Shown here: in pieces, positions 56,610 to 64,000 of the stretch
Layout of the letters: each line of letters begins with the position of its first letter
Numbering within the stretch: the first letter of the stretch is position 1
Assembly: GCA_002362105.1 (NCBI GenBank)
Contig: DETD01000019.1
Span: 76,725 to 140,724 of the forward strand
DNA from: Bacteroidales bacterium UBA3297
GTDB taxonomy: Bacteria > Bacteroidota > Bacteroidia > Bacteroidales > Paludibacteraceae
DNA length: 64,000 nucleotides
Direction of reading: 5' to 3'
Translations under genes and position numbers: made by a program
Notes under the pieces: generated by a model
The model's database searches: none
Told to the model about the DNA's origin: nothing
The model's input: the letters and a program-made list of their open reading frames with translations, nothing else

Positions 56610-57518
56610 TTATTTTGATGTTAGTTCGCGGAATACGTCTTCCATGCTCCGCTCTTGCTGTTTCAAGGTCTTTATGGTGCAGTTGTGGCTGACTGCAAAC
56701 TTAAACAACTGTTCCGACAGGTCGATTGCCGCACTGACCAGGTACTCTTGTTCGCCGATTGGCTTGACTTGTGCGCCGGGGTGGATGGCCTTCAAATCAT
56801 TGACCGACTGAGGGGTGCTGAATTCCACATAGATGGTTACCGCTCCTTGTTGGTCGGCTTGGGTGACAATCTCTTTCTCCGTCTGGTCGGCCACAATCTT
56901 TCCTTTGTCGAGAATGATGACGCGGTCGCAGATGGCGCTCACCTCCTGCATAATGTGGGTTGAAAGCAAAACGGTTTTCTCGCGGCCTACTTCTTTGATG
57001 AGGTTGCGCACTTCAATAATCTGGTTCGGGTCCAAACCTGTTGTAGGCTCGTCCAGAATCAGCACTTCCGGGTCGTGAATCAGGGCTTGCGCCAAGCCAA
57101 CACGCTGCCGGTAGCCTTTACTGAGGGCGCCAATCTTTTTCTTGTATTCGCGGGTCAGTCCTGTCCTCTCAATCATATCGTCTACCCGTTTGCCCGGATT
57201 CTCTACTTGGTAGAGGTCGGCCACAAAGCGTAGGTATTCCTTAACAAACATGTCGAGGTAGTTGGGGTTGTGCTCGGGCAGGTAGCCAATCTTCCTACGG
57301 GTTTCCATCGGGTGGCTCTTGATGTCGAGACCACAAACCTTCACGGTTCCGCTGGTGAATTTGCGGTAGCCGGTAATAACCTTCATGGTAGTCGATTTCC
57401 CGGCTCCGTTGTTGCCAAGAAAACCGACAATCTCTCCACTGCCAATGCTGAAACTGATGTCGTTGAGCACCAGTTGCTGGCCGTAACTCTTAATGAGGTG
57501 TTCTACCGTTATTGACAT
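56610..57518 (-). CDS. ABC transporter ATPase, GldA-like
   Basis: ATP-binding subunit of 302 residues. Walker A GFLGNNGAGKSTTMKV, Q-loop region GYLPEHNPNYLDM, ABC signature LSKGYRQRVGLAQAL, Walker B VLILDEPTTGLDPNQ and the His switch LLSTHIMQEV are all present, followed by a 75-residue C-terminal domain (EEYLVSAAIDLSEQLF-like; RSMEDVFRELTS). It closely resembles GldA of Bacteroidetes. No permease (GldF/GldG type) lies in this operon, so the membrane partner must be elsewhere. Its position before the ACP and ketosynthase genes might link it to export of their product, but this is inference. Confidence 0.88.
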   Translation of the reverse strand: MSITVEHLIKSYGQQLVLNDISFSIGSGEIVGFLGNNGAGKSTTMKVITGYRKFTSGTVKVCGLDIKSHPMETRRKIGYLPEHNPNYLDMFVKEYLRFVADLYQVENPGKRVDDMIERTGLTREYKKKIGALSKGYRQRVGLAQALIHDPEVLILDEPTTGLDPNQIIEVRNLIKEVGREKTVLLSTHIMQEVSAICDRVIILDKGKIVADQTEKEIVTQADQQGAVTIYVEFSTPQSVNDLKAIHPGAQVKPIGEQEYLVSAAIDLSEQLFKFAVSHNCTIKTLKQQERSMEDVFRELTSK

Positions 57519-57542
57519 ATTTTGTTTTCGTTTACGTTCGTT

Positions 57543-58184
57543 TTATTTTCTGCCGAAGTCGGCAGGTATTTCGCCCCAGACCTTGGTCTGCCACTTCCTG
57601 ATTTCGGTAGTGTAGGTGTTGTTTTCCAGCCATTTTTCCGCACGGGCCACAATGGCTAGCAGCTCTGCGTTTTTAGCGTTGGGCTGCAGCTTGGTCTTGC
57701 ACTTTTTCTGCTTTACCCAGCTTATGGCGTTTACGCTGTCGCTGTACAGAATGTAGGGACAGTTGCGCTGTTTCAGCAGGCTTAAACCGTGCACAATGGC
57801 AAGAAACTCGCCAATGTTGTTCGTCCCTTCTGGGAACGGACCCACGCGGAAAATCTCGTGGTTGTGCGCAATGTCAACGCCCCGGTATTCCATTTTGCCG
57901 GGATTCCCGCTGCAGGCGGCGTCAACGGCAATGGCCAGCGTTTCGTAACCGGCTGTTTGTGCCTGCTTCAGGTCGGCCTCCTGCTTAATGGTACGGGTCG
58001 AGGGGTGAATATGTTTCTCCCAACCGTCGGCGTAGGCTTGTTGCGCTTCTGCCAGTGTGGGGTAGCTTTTGTATCGGGCGCCAATCTGGTTCTCCACTTG
58101 GGCCTTGCATTCGTTCCAATTGGTGTAGATGCCAGGCTTGAGGCCTACCCATACGACGTAGAATTTCGGTTCCTTTTTTGCCAT
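57543..58184 (-). CDS. Ribonuclease HI with N-terminal viroplasmin-like domain
   Basis: A 213-residue nuclease that degrades the RNA strand of RNA-DNA hybrids. Residues 5-55 form a caulimovirus-viroplasmin type hybrid-binding domain (FYVVWVGLKPGIYTNWNECK; RYKSYPTLAEAQQAY). The RNase H fold follows from about residue 80: Asp in IAVDAACSGNPGKMEYRGV, Glu in NNIGEFLAIVHGL, Asp in YILYSDSVNAISWV and a final Asp near the C-terminus (EIPADFGRK). All four acidic catalytic positions are therefore filled. Lies between the M20 peptidase (11 bases) and the GldA-like gene (24 bases). Confidence 0.9.
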   Translation of the reverse strand: MAKKEPKFYVVWVGLKPGIYTNWNECKAQVENQIGARYKSYPTLAEAQQAYADGWEKHIHPSTRTIKQEADLKQAQTAGYETLAIAVDAACSGNPGKMEYRGVDIAHNHEIFRVGPFPEGTNNIGEFLAIVHGLSLLKQRNCPYILYSDSVNAISWVKQKKCKTKLQPNAKNAELLAIVARAEKWLENNTYTTEIRKWQTKVWGEIPADFGRK

Positions 58185-58195
58185 AATGCCGTAGG

Positions 58196-59263
58196 CTAGT
58201 GGGTAATGTCGAGGCCGTCGAGCACTTCGTAATAAGTGGCAATGGCGTCGGCAATTTCGTCAATCATAATAAATTCGTTGGCGGTGTGTGAGCGCGAACT
58301 CTGTCCGGGACCCATCTTCACGCTCGGGAAGCGCATAAGGGCCTGGTCGCTGAGGGTTGGTGAGCCGAATGGCACCTTCCCGAGCTCGAGTATGCGTCTG
58401 ACCAACGGATTTTCGGTGCTGATGCCGCTAGAACTCAAACGGAACGAACGGGCTTTCAGCTCGCTGCCGAGGTGCTGCTCCAAATGGTGGAAAATCTCCT
58501 CGTTCGTGTAGCACTCGTTGCTGCGTACGTCAATCACGAATGTGCATTTGTCGGGAATGACGTTGTGCTGGGTGCCGGCCTGAATCATGGTGGTGGTCAT
58601 CTTGACGGGGCCGAGCAAATCGCTTTGTTTGGGTAGCGGATTGTTGCAAATCCACTGTATGTCTTCAAGCGCCTTGTAGATGGCGTTGATTCCTTCGTTT
58701 CGGGCGGCGTGTCCGCTCTTGCCGATGGCGGTAGCGTCAATCACCATCAGTCCTTTTTCGGCAATAGCCGGCTGCATACCGGTTGGTTCGCCCACTAGGG
58801 CCAGATCGATGTGTGGCAGGTTGAGCAGAAGGCTCTCCATGCCTTGTTTGCCGCTGACTTCCTCTTCTGCCGATGCGGCATAAACGAGGTTGTATTTCTG
58901 GCTGTGCTGGGTAAGCAGGCCGAAAACGGCTAAAAGGGAGACTAAAGAGGCTCCATCGTCGTTGCTGCCCAGACCCGTTAGTTTGCCGTTTTCTTCAATA
59001 GCGCAATTGGAATCAGTCAACCATCCGGCAACAGGTTTTACCGTGTCGATGTGGGCATTGATGAGCAGGGTCGGCTTCTGCGCGTCCCAGTTGGGGCTCA
59101 TCGTCCACAAGTTGTTGTCTTTGCGGTAAGTTTTCAGCCCGCGCTGCTCCATTGCGCGCTGCAGATAGTCGGCGGCTTCTGTCTCGTTGCGGCTGGTGCG
59201 CGGTATGTTGATAAGGGCTTTCAACAGGGCTACTGCTTCGGCCGTTTCTTTCTCAAAACTCAT
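58196..59263 (-). CDS. M20-family deacetylase/peptidase (ArgE/DapE-like)
   Basis: Zinc-dependent amidohydrolase of 355 residues. Metal-binding and catalytic pieces are in order: INAHIDTVKPV (His and Asp), GLGSNDDGASLVSLLAVF (bridging Asp), ASAEEEVSGKQGMESL (general base Glu and ligand Glu), GEPTGMQPAIAEKGLMVID and MGPGQSSRSHTANEFI (C-terminal His). Bacteroidetes relatives deacetylate N-acetylated arginine precursors (acetylornithine or N-succinylornithine) or act as DapE; without other arg or dap genes nearby the substrate stays open. It is the first gene of the six-gene operon and follows a full promoter. Confidence 0.88.
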   Translation of the reverse strand: MSFEKETAEAVALLKALINIPRTSRNETEAADYLQRAMEQRGLKTYRKDNNLWTMSPNWDAQKPTLLINAHIDTVKPVAGWLTDSNCAIEENGKLTGLGSNDDGASLVSLLAVFGLLTQHSQKYNLVYAASAEEEVSGKQGMESLLLNLPHIDLALVGEPTGMQPAIAEKGLMVIDATAIGKSGHAARNEGINAIYKALEDIQWICNNPLPKQSDLLGPVKMTTTMIQAGTQHNVIPDKCTFVIDVRSNECYTNEEIFHHLEQHLGSELKARSFRLSSSGISTENPLVRRILELGKVPFGSPTLSDQALMRFPSVKMGPGQSSRSHTANEFIMIDEIADAIATYYEVLDGLDITH

Positions 59264-59295
59264 TGGTCTCTCGGTTTTGCCTTTTATTACAGTTA

Positions 59296-59326
59296 CAAAG
59301 GTAGCAAAATAAGACTAAGTGACAAA
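59296..59326 (-). promoter_or_regulatory. Promoter of the M20-to-ketosynthase operon
   Basis: On the minus strand TTTG (59326-59323), 19 bases, TACCTTTG (59303-59296), a full match 33 bases before the start. No other promoter was recognised in the 5 kb operon. Confidence 0.65.
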
Positions 59327-59352
59327 ATAAGAGAGATAGACAATACTATATA

Positions 59353-59396
59353 GTGTTGACAAACAGAAGCAATTTGCTTCTGTTTGAACACTTTTT
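59353..59396 (+). terminator. Orphan terminator on the plus strand
   Basis: A 13-bp stem CAAACAGAAGCAA / TTGCTTCTGTTTG (59360-59372, 59374-59386), extended by GTGTT/AACAC, followed by five T. No plus-strand gene precedes it. The rest of the gap 59397-59740 is AT-rich with only a minus-strand TAACTTTG (59562-59569) of unknown use. Confidence 0.5.
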
Positions 59397-59740
59397 ATAT
59401 TGTTAAAGTTTTGGTTTCTGTATATCGTATTTACAGACAGATTATTCGACATACTGAAATATCTTTCGAAATCATACTGACAATCTCTATAAATCTGTTT
59501 TCTACTTTCGTTTTGCTCGATATCTATACTAGATCTTTCCGTTTTGTTCTTTTATTTGATGCAAAGTTATGAAAATGCTGACACTTTGATAGCCTGATGG
59601 CAGGAGTTGTTGAAAAGAAAAATGAGAATCTGGTAGATTGAAAGTCTGCGCGGTTGGTTTGCTTATAGTTTGGTTTGTTTCTGCTTCTGAAAGTGAGGGT
59701 TTGTAAATTGGGGACCGATGAACAAAAATGGCGCTAATGA

Positions 59741-59782
59741 GAAAAAATGCCCACCATGGCTGGTTTAGCCGTTGGTGGACAT
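59741..59782 (-). terminator. Terminator of rhamnogalacturonan lyase gene
   Basis: ATGCCCACCA (59747-59756) pairs with TGGTGGACAT (59773-59782, one G-T), with a U-tract on the minus strand. Confidence 0.75.
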
Positions 59783-59838
59783 TTCCTTCTTCAAAGCACC
59801 ACTTAGAAACAACTACAGAAAGGTCTGTTTTTATTTAA

Positions 59839-62800
59839 CTACTTGATAAACTTGTGTGTATAAACGTTCTTGTTCGATAAGACATTGATTAGGTAGATTC
59901 CGTCTTTTAGTTTTTCCGAAAGGTGTACGACGTTCTTACCTGCGTTCGCCTTATACTGTCTGTCGACCAGTTTTGCACCTGCTATATTGTAGATGGCGAT
60001 GCTGACGGTCTGTTCGGTATTGGCTTGGAGGGTGAGTGTGACACCATCTTCAGAAGCGTTAATTTGTAGTGGTTCGTCTGTTGGGTTTTCTGTTAGCCTG
60101 CTGTCGGTTTTCTCGTAATCGAGCAGGTAGTAGCAGGCGTTCTTTATTATCGAAAGTCCGTCTTCCGTTAGCAGTGCGTACGAACTCGAATTAATACCGA
60201 TTTGAATGTACGGTTCTTTCAAGTACGTGCCGGCAACAGAACTGCCCGGCGCCATTTCGAAGATGCACACTTGGTTTTCGCCTTCAATGGTGGCCACTGT
60301 GTTTATGGTGCCTGTCGCATCGTTCAGTTGCTCTGGGTTCATATAGGTCAGGGCTTTTGTGTCGATGTCGCTTAGCAGTTTCACGGAGTTGTTTTCGTCA
60401 AACTCTACCTCTTTAAACATAGGGTGGCTCTTGAACTTGCTGTCGACGGTGATGGTGGTTGCGGTGGTGTTGTCGCCGTAACCGGTCTGTGCCCAGTTCC
60501 AGGCTCCCTCGGCTGTTTTGTAGGCGTGTACCTTCATGCTCAGAATAGGCAGGCCCACCGATTTCAATTCTGCTACAATAGGTGCGGTCGATGGGGTCAG
60601 TTCGCTAATGACAACCAAGTTGAAGCGGGAGAAGTCGACGTCTTTGAGCGATGCGTCAAATTCGCGTACATACAGGTCGCTGCACCCTTTTAGGGTAGAA
60701 AGCACTTTGTCTTTGCTGTAGTTTGCCGATGTCTGGTCGGTAATGTAGGCAACGTTTTTCAGCCCGTCTGCAACTACCGAAATGCTGCCTTTAAGTGTTA
60801 TTGGCGTGCCTTCTCCGGTTGTTGTCACTTCAAAGTCCACTTCTTCTGTGGTGGTTCCTGAAAGGGTGTATGAGTTGCCGTTTTCTTCAACGGTCAGTCC
60901 TGCCGGCAGGTTGTTGAACTTGATGCCGGTGGCCGAACCTCCAAAACTGAAGGTGATAGGTTGGATGGGCTCGTTTGCGAAAACTTCTTGGTTCAAGTTT
61001 CCGGACACATTCAGTGTCGGATTTTTTGGAACCTGTGGCCCTTCGCCAGCACAGTAGATGTCTGGTTGCTTGATGTTCTCAACACCATCACCGATGTAGA
61101 AGCCGAGGTGCGGAGGCTGGTTGTACGAGGTGTTTTGCCAGGCCACACCGCAACGGTATACAGGGTCGTGCATTAGTGTGAAAAGTCTGTATTTCGACTC
61201 GATGGTGGTGGTGTAGATGTAAATTTTGTCGCCATCGTGGTAGATGACCTCTTCACGCCAGTCGCCGAAAAGGTCGGCCGAGAGACACGGGTTGTTTTTG
61301 GTGCCGTTGCAGGCGTTGCCTTTAAAGGTGATGAGGCGGTCGGTTCCGTTTCCGTTCCATTTGTCGCATTTGGTTCCGTCGAGTAACTCGTCTTGCAGGT
61401 CTCCGTCCCAATAGATGCGGAAGTTTACACTTGGCTTTTTTGTGGAGATGCTTTTGCCTTTGCAGTCGAAGACGCTCTCGTCAGAAGAGCTCCACATTTC
61501 AAAACCCCTGTGCTTGGCGTCGATGTCTGCCGCCATACCTCTACCGTTATCGGTGCCCGTTTTCTTGCCGAAAATCACCTTGCCGGTTTTCAGGTCTCTG
61601 AGCTCGTACCCGTAGGCCGAACCTTTGTCTTCGTGAACGAACCAGCCTTCCATTCCGGCATGGTCCGGATCTAGGTCAGATACGTGCATAGCGTCGCCGT
61701 GCCCGTATCCTGTTCTGTAATAGAGTTTACCGTCGTCGTCAATACAGGCCGAACCGTAAATAATCTCGTCTTTCCCGTCACCGTCTACATCGGCTACCGA
61801 AACATTGTGGTTGCCCTCGCCATAGGCCCCTTGTCCATTCTTGTCAGAGTTGTGGTACCAGCGGAGCACCAGTTTCTTGTCGACGAAATCGTAGGCGGCG
61901 AGTGTCGAGCGGGTATAGTAGCCACGGCACATGACTATGCTGGGATGCACGCCGTCGAGGTAGGCCGTGCACGCGTTGAATCGGTCTACGCGGTTGCCGT
62001 AGGTGTCGCCCCAGTCTCCCACTTTTCCTCGGGCCGGTGTGTAGGCTACGGTGTTTATTTCAGCACCAGTTGCGCCGTCGAAGATGGTGAGGTATTCCGG
62101 GCCGTCGAGTACGTACCCGTTCCCGTTGCGGTAGTCGGCGTTCGGGTTGTCGTTGCCCATAATGACGTTTTTGCCATTCCCGTCTTTGGTGCCTGGAGCG
62201 GTTTTGCAGACCATCTCGCATTTTCCGTCACCGTCGTAGTCGTAGACTTGGAACTGGGTGTAGTGGGCTCCCGAACGGATATTTATGCCGAGGTTTATCC
62301 GCCATAAGAAAGTGCCGTCTAGCTTGTAGCAGTCAATAAGGGTGTTGTCGGTTTTCCCGCTTTGTGAGTTGTCTTTCGCATTGTCGGGATACCATTTTAC
62401 GAAGAGTTCGTATTGGCCGTCTCCGTCAACGTCGCCCACACTCATGTCGTTGGCGGCATAGTTGGTGCCCGGGCGTTTGAGCGTAAGGGTCTTGTACTGT
62501 TGTCCCCAGGGGGTGACGGCTTGTGACGCGTCAATTTCTTTCCCGCCAAACACGGCCTTGACCACATATTTTGAATTAGCGGCTCCTGCCGCATCTCTAT
62601 AGTTGGTTTTGGTGGTGATAGGCGTGTCGTTAATCTTTTTACCGTCTCTATAGATGTTGAATCCGGCTGACGGGTCGTCGGTTCCTAGAAACCTCCAACT
62701 GATATAAACACCATTGTTTACCTTTACTGCAACCACGCCCCGGTCGAGGTATTCCATCTGCCTGCTGGCAGAAAAGGCGTTGCTTGTACAGGTAAACAAT

Positions 62801-62847
62801 ACTAATAGTAAAGCAAGTTTACAATATGAAAGTAATGTGTTAACCAT
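59839..62847 (-). CDS. PL11 rhamnogalacturonan lyase with T9SS domain
   Basis: A 1002-residue secreted polysaccharide lyase that cleaves the rhamnogalacturonan I backbone of pectin by beta-elimination. Signal peptide CKLALLLVLFTCTSNAFSA. A fibronectin-like module (residues 30-120: GVVAVKVNNGVYISWRFLG) precedes the eight-bladed propeller, marked by calcium loops VGDVDGDGQYELF, YDYDGDGKCEM and VADVDGDGKDEIIYGS, and by LSADLFGDWREEVIY and MHDPVYRCGVAWQNTSYNQP. This is the family PL11 layout. After about residue 620 come an Ig-like module, a flavodoxin-like module of about 200 residues (VAYITDQTSANYSKD) and a C-terminal T9SS sorting domain (IAIYNIAGAKLVD..DGIYLINVLSNK). It should be secreted to the cell surface. 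Confidence 0.92.
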   Translation of the reverse strand: MVNTLLSYCKLALLLVLFTCTSNAFSASRQMEYLDRGVVAVKVNNGVYISWRFLGTDDPSAGFNIYRDGKKINDTPITTKTNYRDAAGAANSKYVVKAVFGGKEIDASQAVTPWGQQYKTLTLKRPGTNYAANDMSVGDVDGDGQYELFVKWYPDNAKDNSQSGKTDNTLIDCYKLDGTFLWRINLGINIRSGAHYTQFQVYDYDGDGKCEMVCKTAPGTKDGNGKNVIMGNDNPNADYRNGNGYVLDGPEYLTIFDGATGAEINTVAYTPARGKVGDWGDTYGNRVDRFNACTAYLDGVHPSIVMCRGYYTRSTLAAYDFVDKKLVLRWYHNSDKNGQGAYGEGNHNVSVADVDGDGKDEIIYGSACIDDDGKLYYRTGYGHGDAMHVSDLDPDHAGMEGWFVHEDKGSAYGYELRDLKTGKVIFGKKTGTDNGRGMAADIDAKHRGFEMWSSSDESVFDCKGKSISTKKPSVNFRIYWDGDLQDELLDGTKCDKWNGNGTDRLITFKGNACNGTKNNPCLSADLFGDWREEVIYHDGDKIYIYTTTIESKYRLFTLMHDPVYRCGVAWQNTSYNQPPHLGFYIGDGVENIKQPDIYCAGEGPQVPKNPTLNVSGNLNQEVFANEPIQPITFSFGGSATGIKFNNLPAGLTVEENGNSYTLSGTTTEEVDFEVTTTGEGTPITLKGSISVVADGLKNVAYITDQTSANYSKDKVLSTLKGCSDLYVREFDASLKDVDFSRFNLVVISELTPSTAPIVAELKSVGLPILSMKVHAYKTAEGAWNWAQTGYGDNTTATTITVDSKFKSHPMFKEVEFDENNSVKLLSDIDTKALTYMNPEQLNDATGTINTVATIEGENQVCIFEMAPGSSVAGTYLKEPYIQIGINSSSYALLTEDGLSIIKNACYYLLDYEKTDSRLTENPTDEPLQINASEDGVTLTLQANTEQTVSIAIYNIAGAKLVDRQYKANAGKNVVHLSEKLKDGIYLINVLSNKNVYTHKFIK

Positions 62848-62878
62848 GATATTAAAGTTTTAGTAGTTAATGCTGATA

Positions 62879-62886
62879 CAAAATTA
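62879..62886 (-). promoter_or_regulatory. -7 element of PL11 gene
   Basis: TAATTTTG on the minus strand, exact match, 32 bases before the start. It lies inside the dyad TGATAC (62874-62879) / GTATCA (62887-62892). A good -33 is missing, as expected for an activator-dependent promoter. Confidence 0.55.
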
Positions 62887-62906
62887 GTATCATGCTGAAA
62901 TCCAAT

Positions 62907-62939
62907 TATGTAAAATTGACTCATTCATATGTAAAATTG
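62907..62939. promoter_or_regulatory. Direct repeat, probable HTCS operator
   Basis: TATGTAAAATTG occurs at 62907-62918 and again at 62928-62939, exactly 21 bases (two helical turns) apart, just upstream of the PL11 promoter and downstream of the hybrid two-component gene. AraC-type output domains bind such paired direct repeats. Confidence 0.6.
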
Positions 62940-62953
62940 CTCCAACCCTTTTT

Positions 62954-64000
62954 TTACTTGATTTTAGAGGGCGGACAGCCAAATGCCTCTTTAAATTTTT
63001 TGCTGAAGTAGAGGGGGTCGTTAAACCCTACCGCATAGGCCACATCGCTTACAGTCTCGCTTCCCGAGAGTAACAGTTGCTTTGCCTTGTTGAGCCGGTA
63101 GTCCGACAATATTTCTACTGGCGATTTGTCGGTTAGCGATTTCAACCGGCGTGTTAGTGTCGATTTGCTAAGTCCCAGTGCGCTTGCAATGTCGTCGAAC
63201 GAGTAGCCCGGTTCTTGGTAATGTTCTTTTACCACATCAAGCAGTTGGTCCAATAGTGGGTTTACTTCTTCCTTTTTCTGCTCTTCCCCGTTCATGGCTT
63301 TCAGCAGTACCGATAGCTGCTGCTTTTTCAGCACCGAGAGGACGTTGCAGACCTTCATAATGATTTCCTGCTCGTTGAAAGGCTTGGGTATATAGTCGAT
63401 GGCTCCGCGCGAGAGACCGCGGATGCGTAGCGCCTCTTCGTTTATAGCGGAAATAAACAGAAATGGGACGTTCGAGGTCACCGAATTCTCTTTTATGGCA
63501 TCGAACATTTCCATTCCATTCATTTTGGGCATATCAACGTCGCTCAGAATAAGGTCGGGTATGTTGTTCTTTGCCAACAGCAGTCCGTCTTCTCCGTTAT
63601 CGGCAGTGAGGACGTTCACAAATTTCGACAAAAGGGCTTTAAGGTGGAGCAAGATTAGCGGATCGTCGTCCACAACCAGAATGGTTTTCCCTTCCAGAAG
63701 CTCTCTGTTTATTTCAATGGCCGGGGTGGCGACAGTCGTCCGCTTGGTCTTTTTCTCTATTGCCTTCCCGGTTAAAACGAGTTCAACGTCTATAGAGGTC
63801 CCTTTCCCTATCTCGCTTTTTATATCCAGCGTTCCCTGGTTCTGTTTTACAAACTCTTGTATGATGCCGAATCCTAGTCCGTAACCTTTTTCCGAGGCGG
63901 TCCCCAAATGTGTTGTACGTATGCCGGAGAGGAGTTTGCCGATGGTTCCCTGAGTCATACCCACCCCTTCGTCTTTAACCGAGATGCGTGCGCGCCCGTC
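62954..64000 (-). CDS. Hybrid two-component system regulator, 5' end outside window
   Basis: C-terminal part of a one-protein sensor/regulator; the frame runs out of the window. From the N-terminal side it shows the end of a histidine kinase ATPase domain (VKDEGVGMTQG; GYGLGFGIIQEFVKQNQG; GKGTSIDVEL), then a receiver domain (ILVVDDDPLILLHLK with phosphoacceptor Asp in LILSDVDMPKMNG and the conserved Lys in YIPKPF), then an AraC-type helix-turn-helix DNA-binding domain (FDDIASALGLSKSTLTRRLK; VSDVAYAVGFNDPLYFSKKF). This is the HTCS architecture that controls polysaccharide utilisation in Bacteroidetes. Located 106 bases upstream of the PL11 gene, it probably senses rhamnogalacturonan fragments. 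The periplasmic sensor should lie beyond 64000. Confidence 0.92.
   Translation of the reverse strand, partial: DGRARISVKDEGVGMTQGTIGKLLSGIRTTHLGTASEKGYGLGFGIIQEFVKQNQGTLDIKSEIGKGTSIDVELVLTGKAIEKKTKRTTVATPAIEINRELLEGKTILVVDDDPLILLHLKALLSKFVNVLTADNGEDGLLLAKNNIPDLILSDVDMPKMNGMEMFDAIKENSVTSNVPFLFISAINEEALRIRGLSRGAIDYIPKPFNEQEIIMKVCNVLSVLKKQQLSVLLKAMNGEEQKKEEVNPLLDQLLDVVKEHYQEPGYSFDDIASALGLSKSTLTRRLKSLTDKSPVEILSDYRLNKAKQLLLSGSETVSDVAYAVGFNDPLYFSKKFKEAFGCPPSKIK

Noticed and set aside
59384..59572. A 62-codon plus-strand frame in the gap before the PL11 gene
   Set aside because: It begins inside a terminator hairpin, is AT-rich and hydrophobic by composition, and has no ribosome binding site.

Overview
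This window looks like a chromosomal segment of a member of the Bacteroidales, most likely Prevotellaceae-like. The evidence is threefold. Most genes are preceded by the Bacteroidetes sigma factor signature (TTTG, 19-21 bases, then TAnnTTTG). Secreted proteins end in type IX secretion (T9SS) style C-terminal domains. The gene content is typical: DUF4954, a PepSY-like lipoprotein, TGS-domain nucleoside kinase, type IIIK phosphoglycerate dehydrogenase, GldA-like ATPase, and a hybrid two-component system next to a polysaccharide lyase.

Layout. 1-8996: 3' part of pnp, an anchored metallophosphatase, a PepSY-like lipoprotein, a TPR protein, the nucleoside kinase, and an AhpD-like protein next to an iron alcohol dehydrogenase. 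9418-15024: serC-serA with strong terminators, an exported TPR protein and metG. 15183-18071: a secreted surface-protein operon (GLUG protein, an overlooked 39-codon acidic ORF, BspA-like LRR protein). 18440-19459: hsp20 behind a sigma-54-type promoter, then HU. 19626-26182: the cell-shape operon (mreB, mreC, mreD, PBP2, rodA), headed by a PurH that consists only of the IMP cyclohydrolase domain. 26303-31419: a degenerate thioredoxin-fold protein, a candidate small RNA, two identical tRNA-Pro(UGG) genes around a lipoprotein, and DUF4954. 31495-38089: a MerR regulator, an envelope operon (CNNM/CBS protein, PagL-like protein, LOG nucleosidase), a MORN protein and a MATE exporter.

38090-47700 is the most unusual part. 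It is visibly richer in A+T than its flanks and holds a tandem array of five divergent C10 (streptopain/SpeB-like) cysteine proteases. The array is headed by a lipoprotein with three beta-prism repeats and by a 28-codon relic of a lipoprotein signal peptide. Four proteases look like lipoproteins; one carries a T9SS domain. The catalytic Cys and His are visible in all five.

48035-54036: ddl, an Mrp ATPase, two tandem rhodanese-like lipoproteins without the catalytic cysteine, and mutS. 54092-59263: a tight six-gene operon combining an M20 peptidase and RNase HI with a compact type II ketosynthase set (GldA-like ATPase, ACP, ketosynthase, chain-length-factor-like protein) whose product is unknown. 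59839-64000: a PL11 rhamnogalacturonan lyase and the end of a hybrid two-component regulator, with a 12-base direct repeat at 21-base spacing between them that looks like its operator.

All calls come from reading the sequence; no database search was run. Promoter and terminator calls are pattern matches only.
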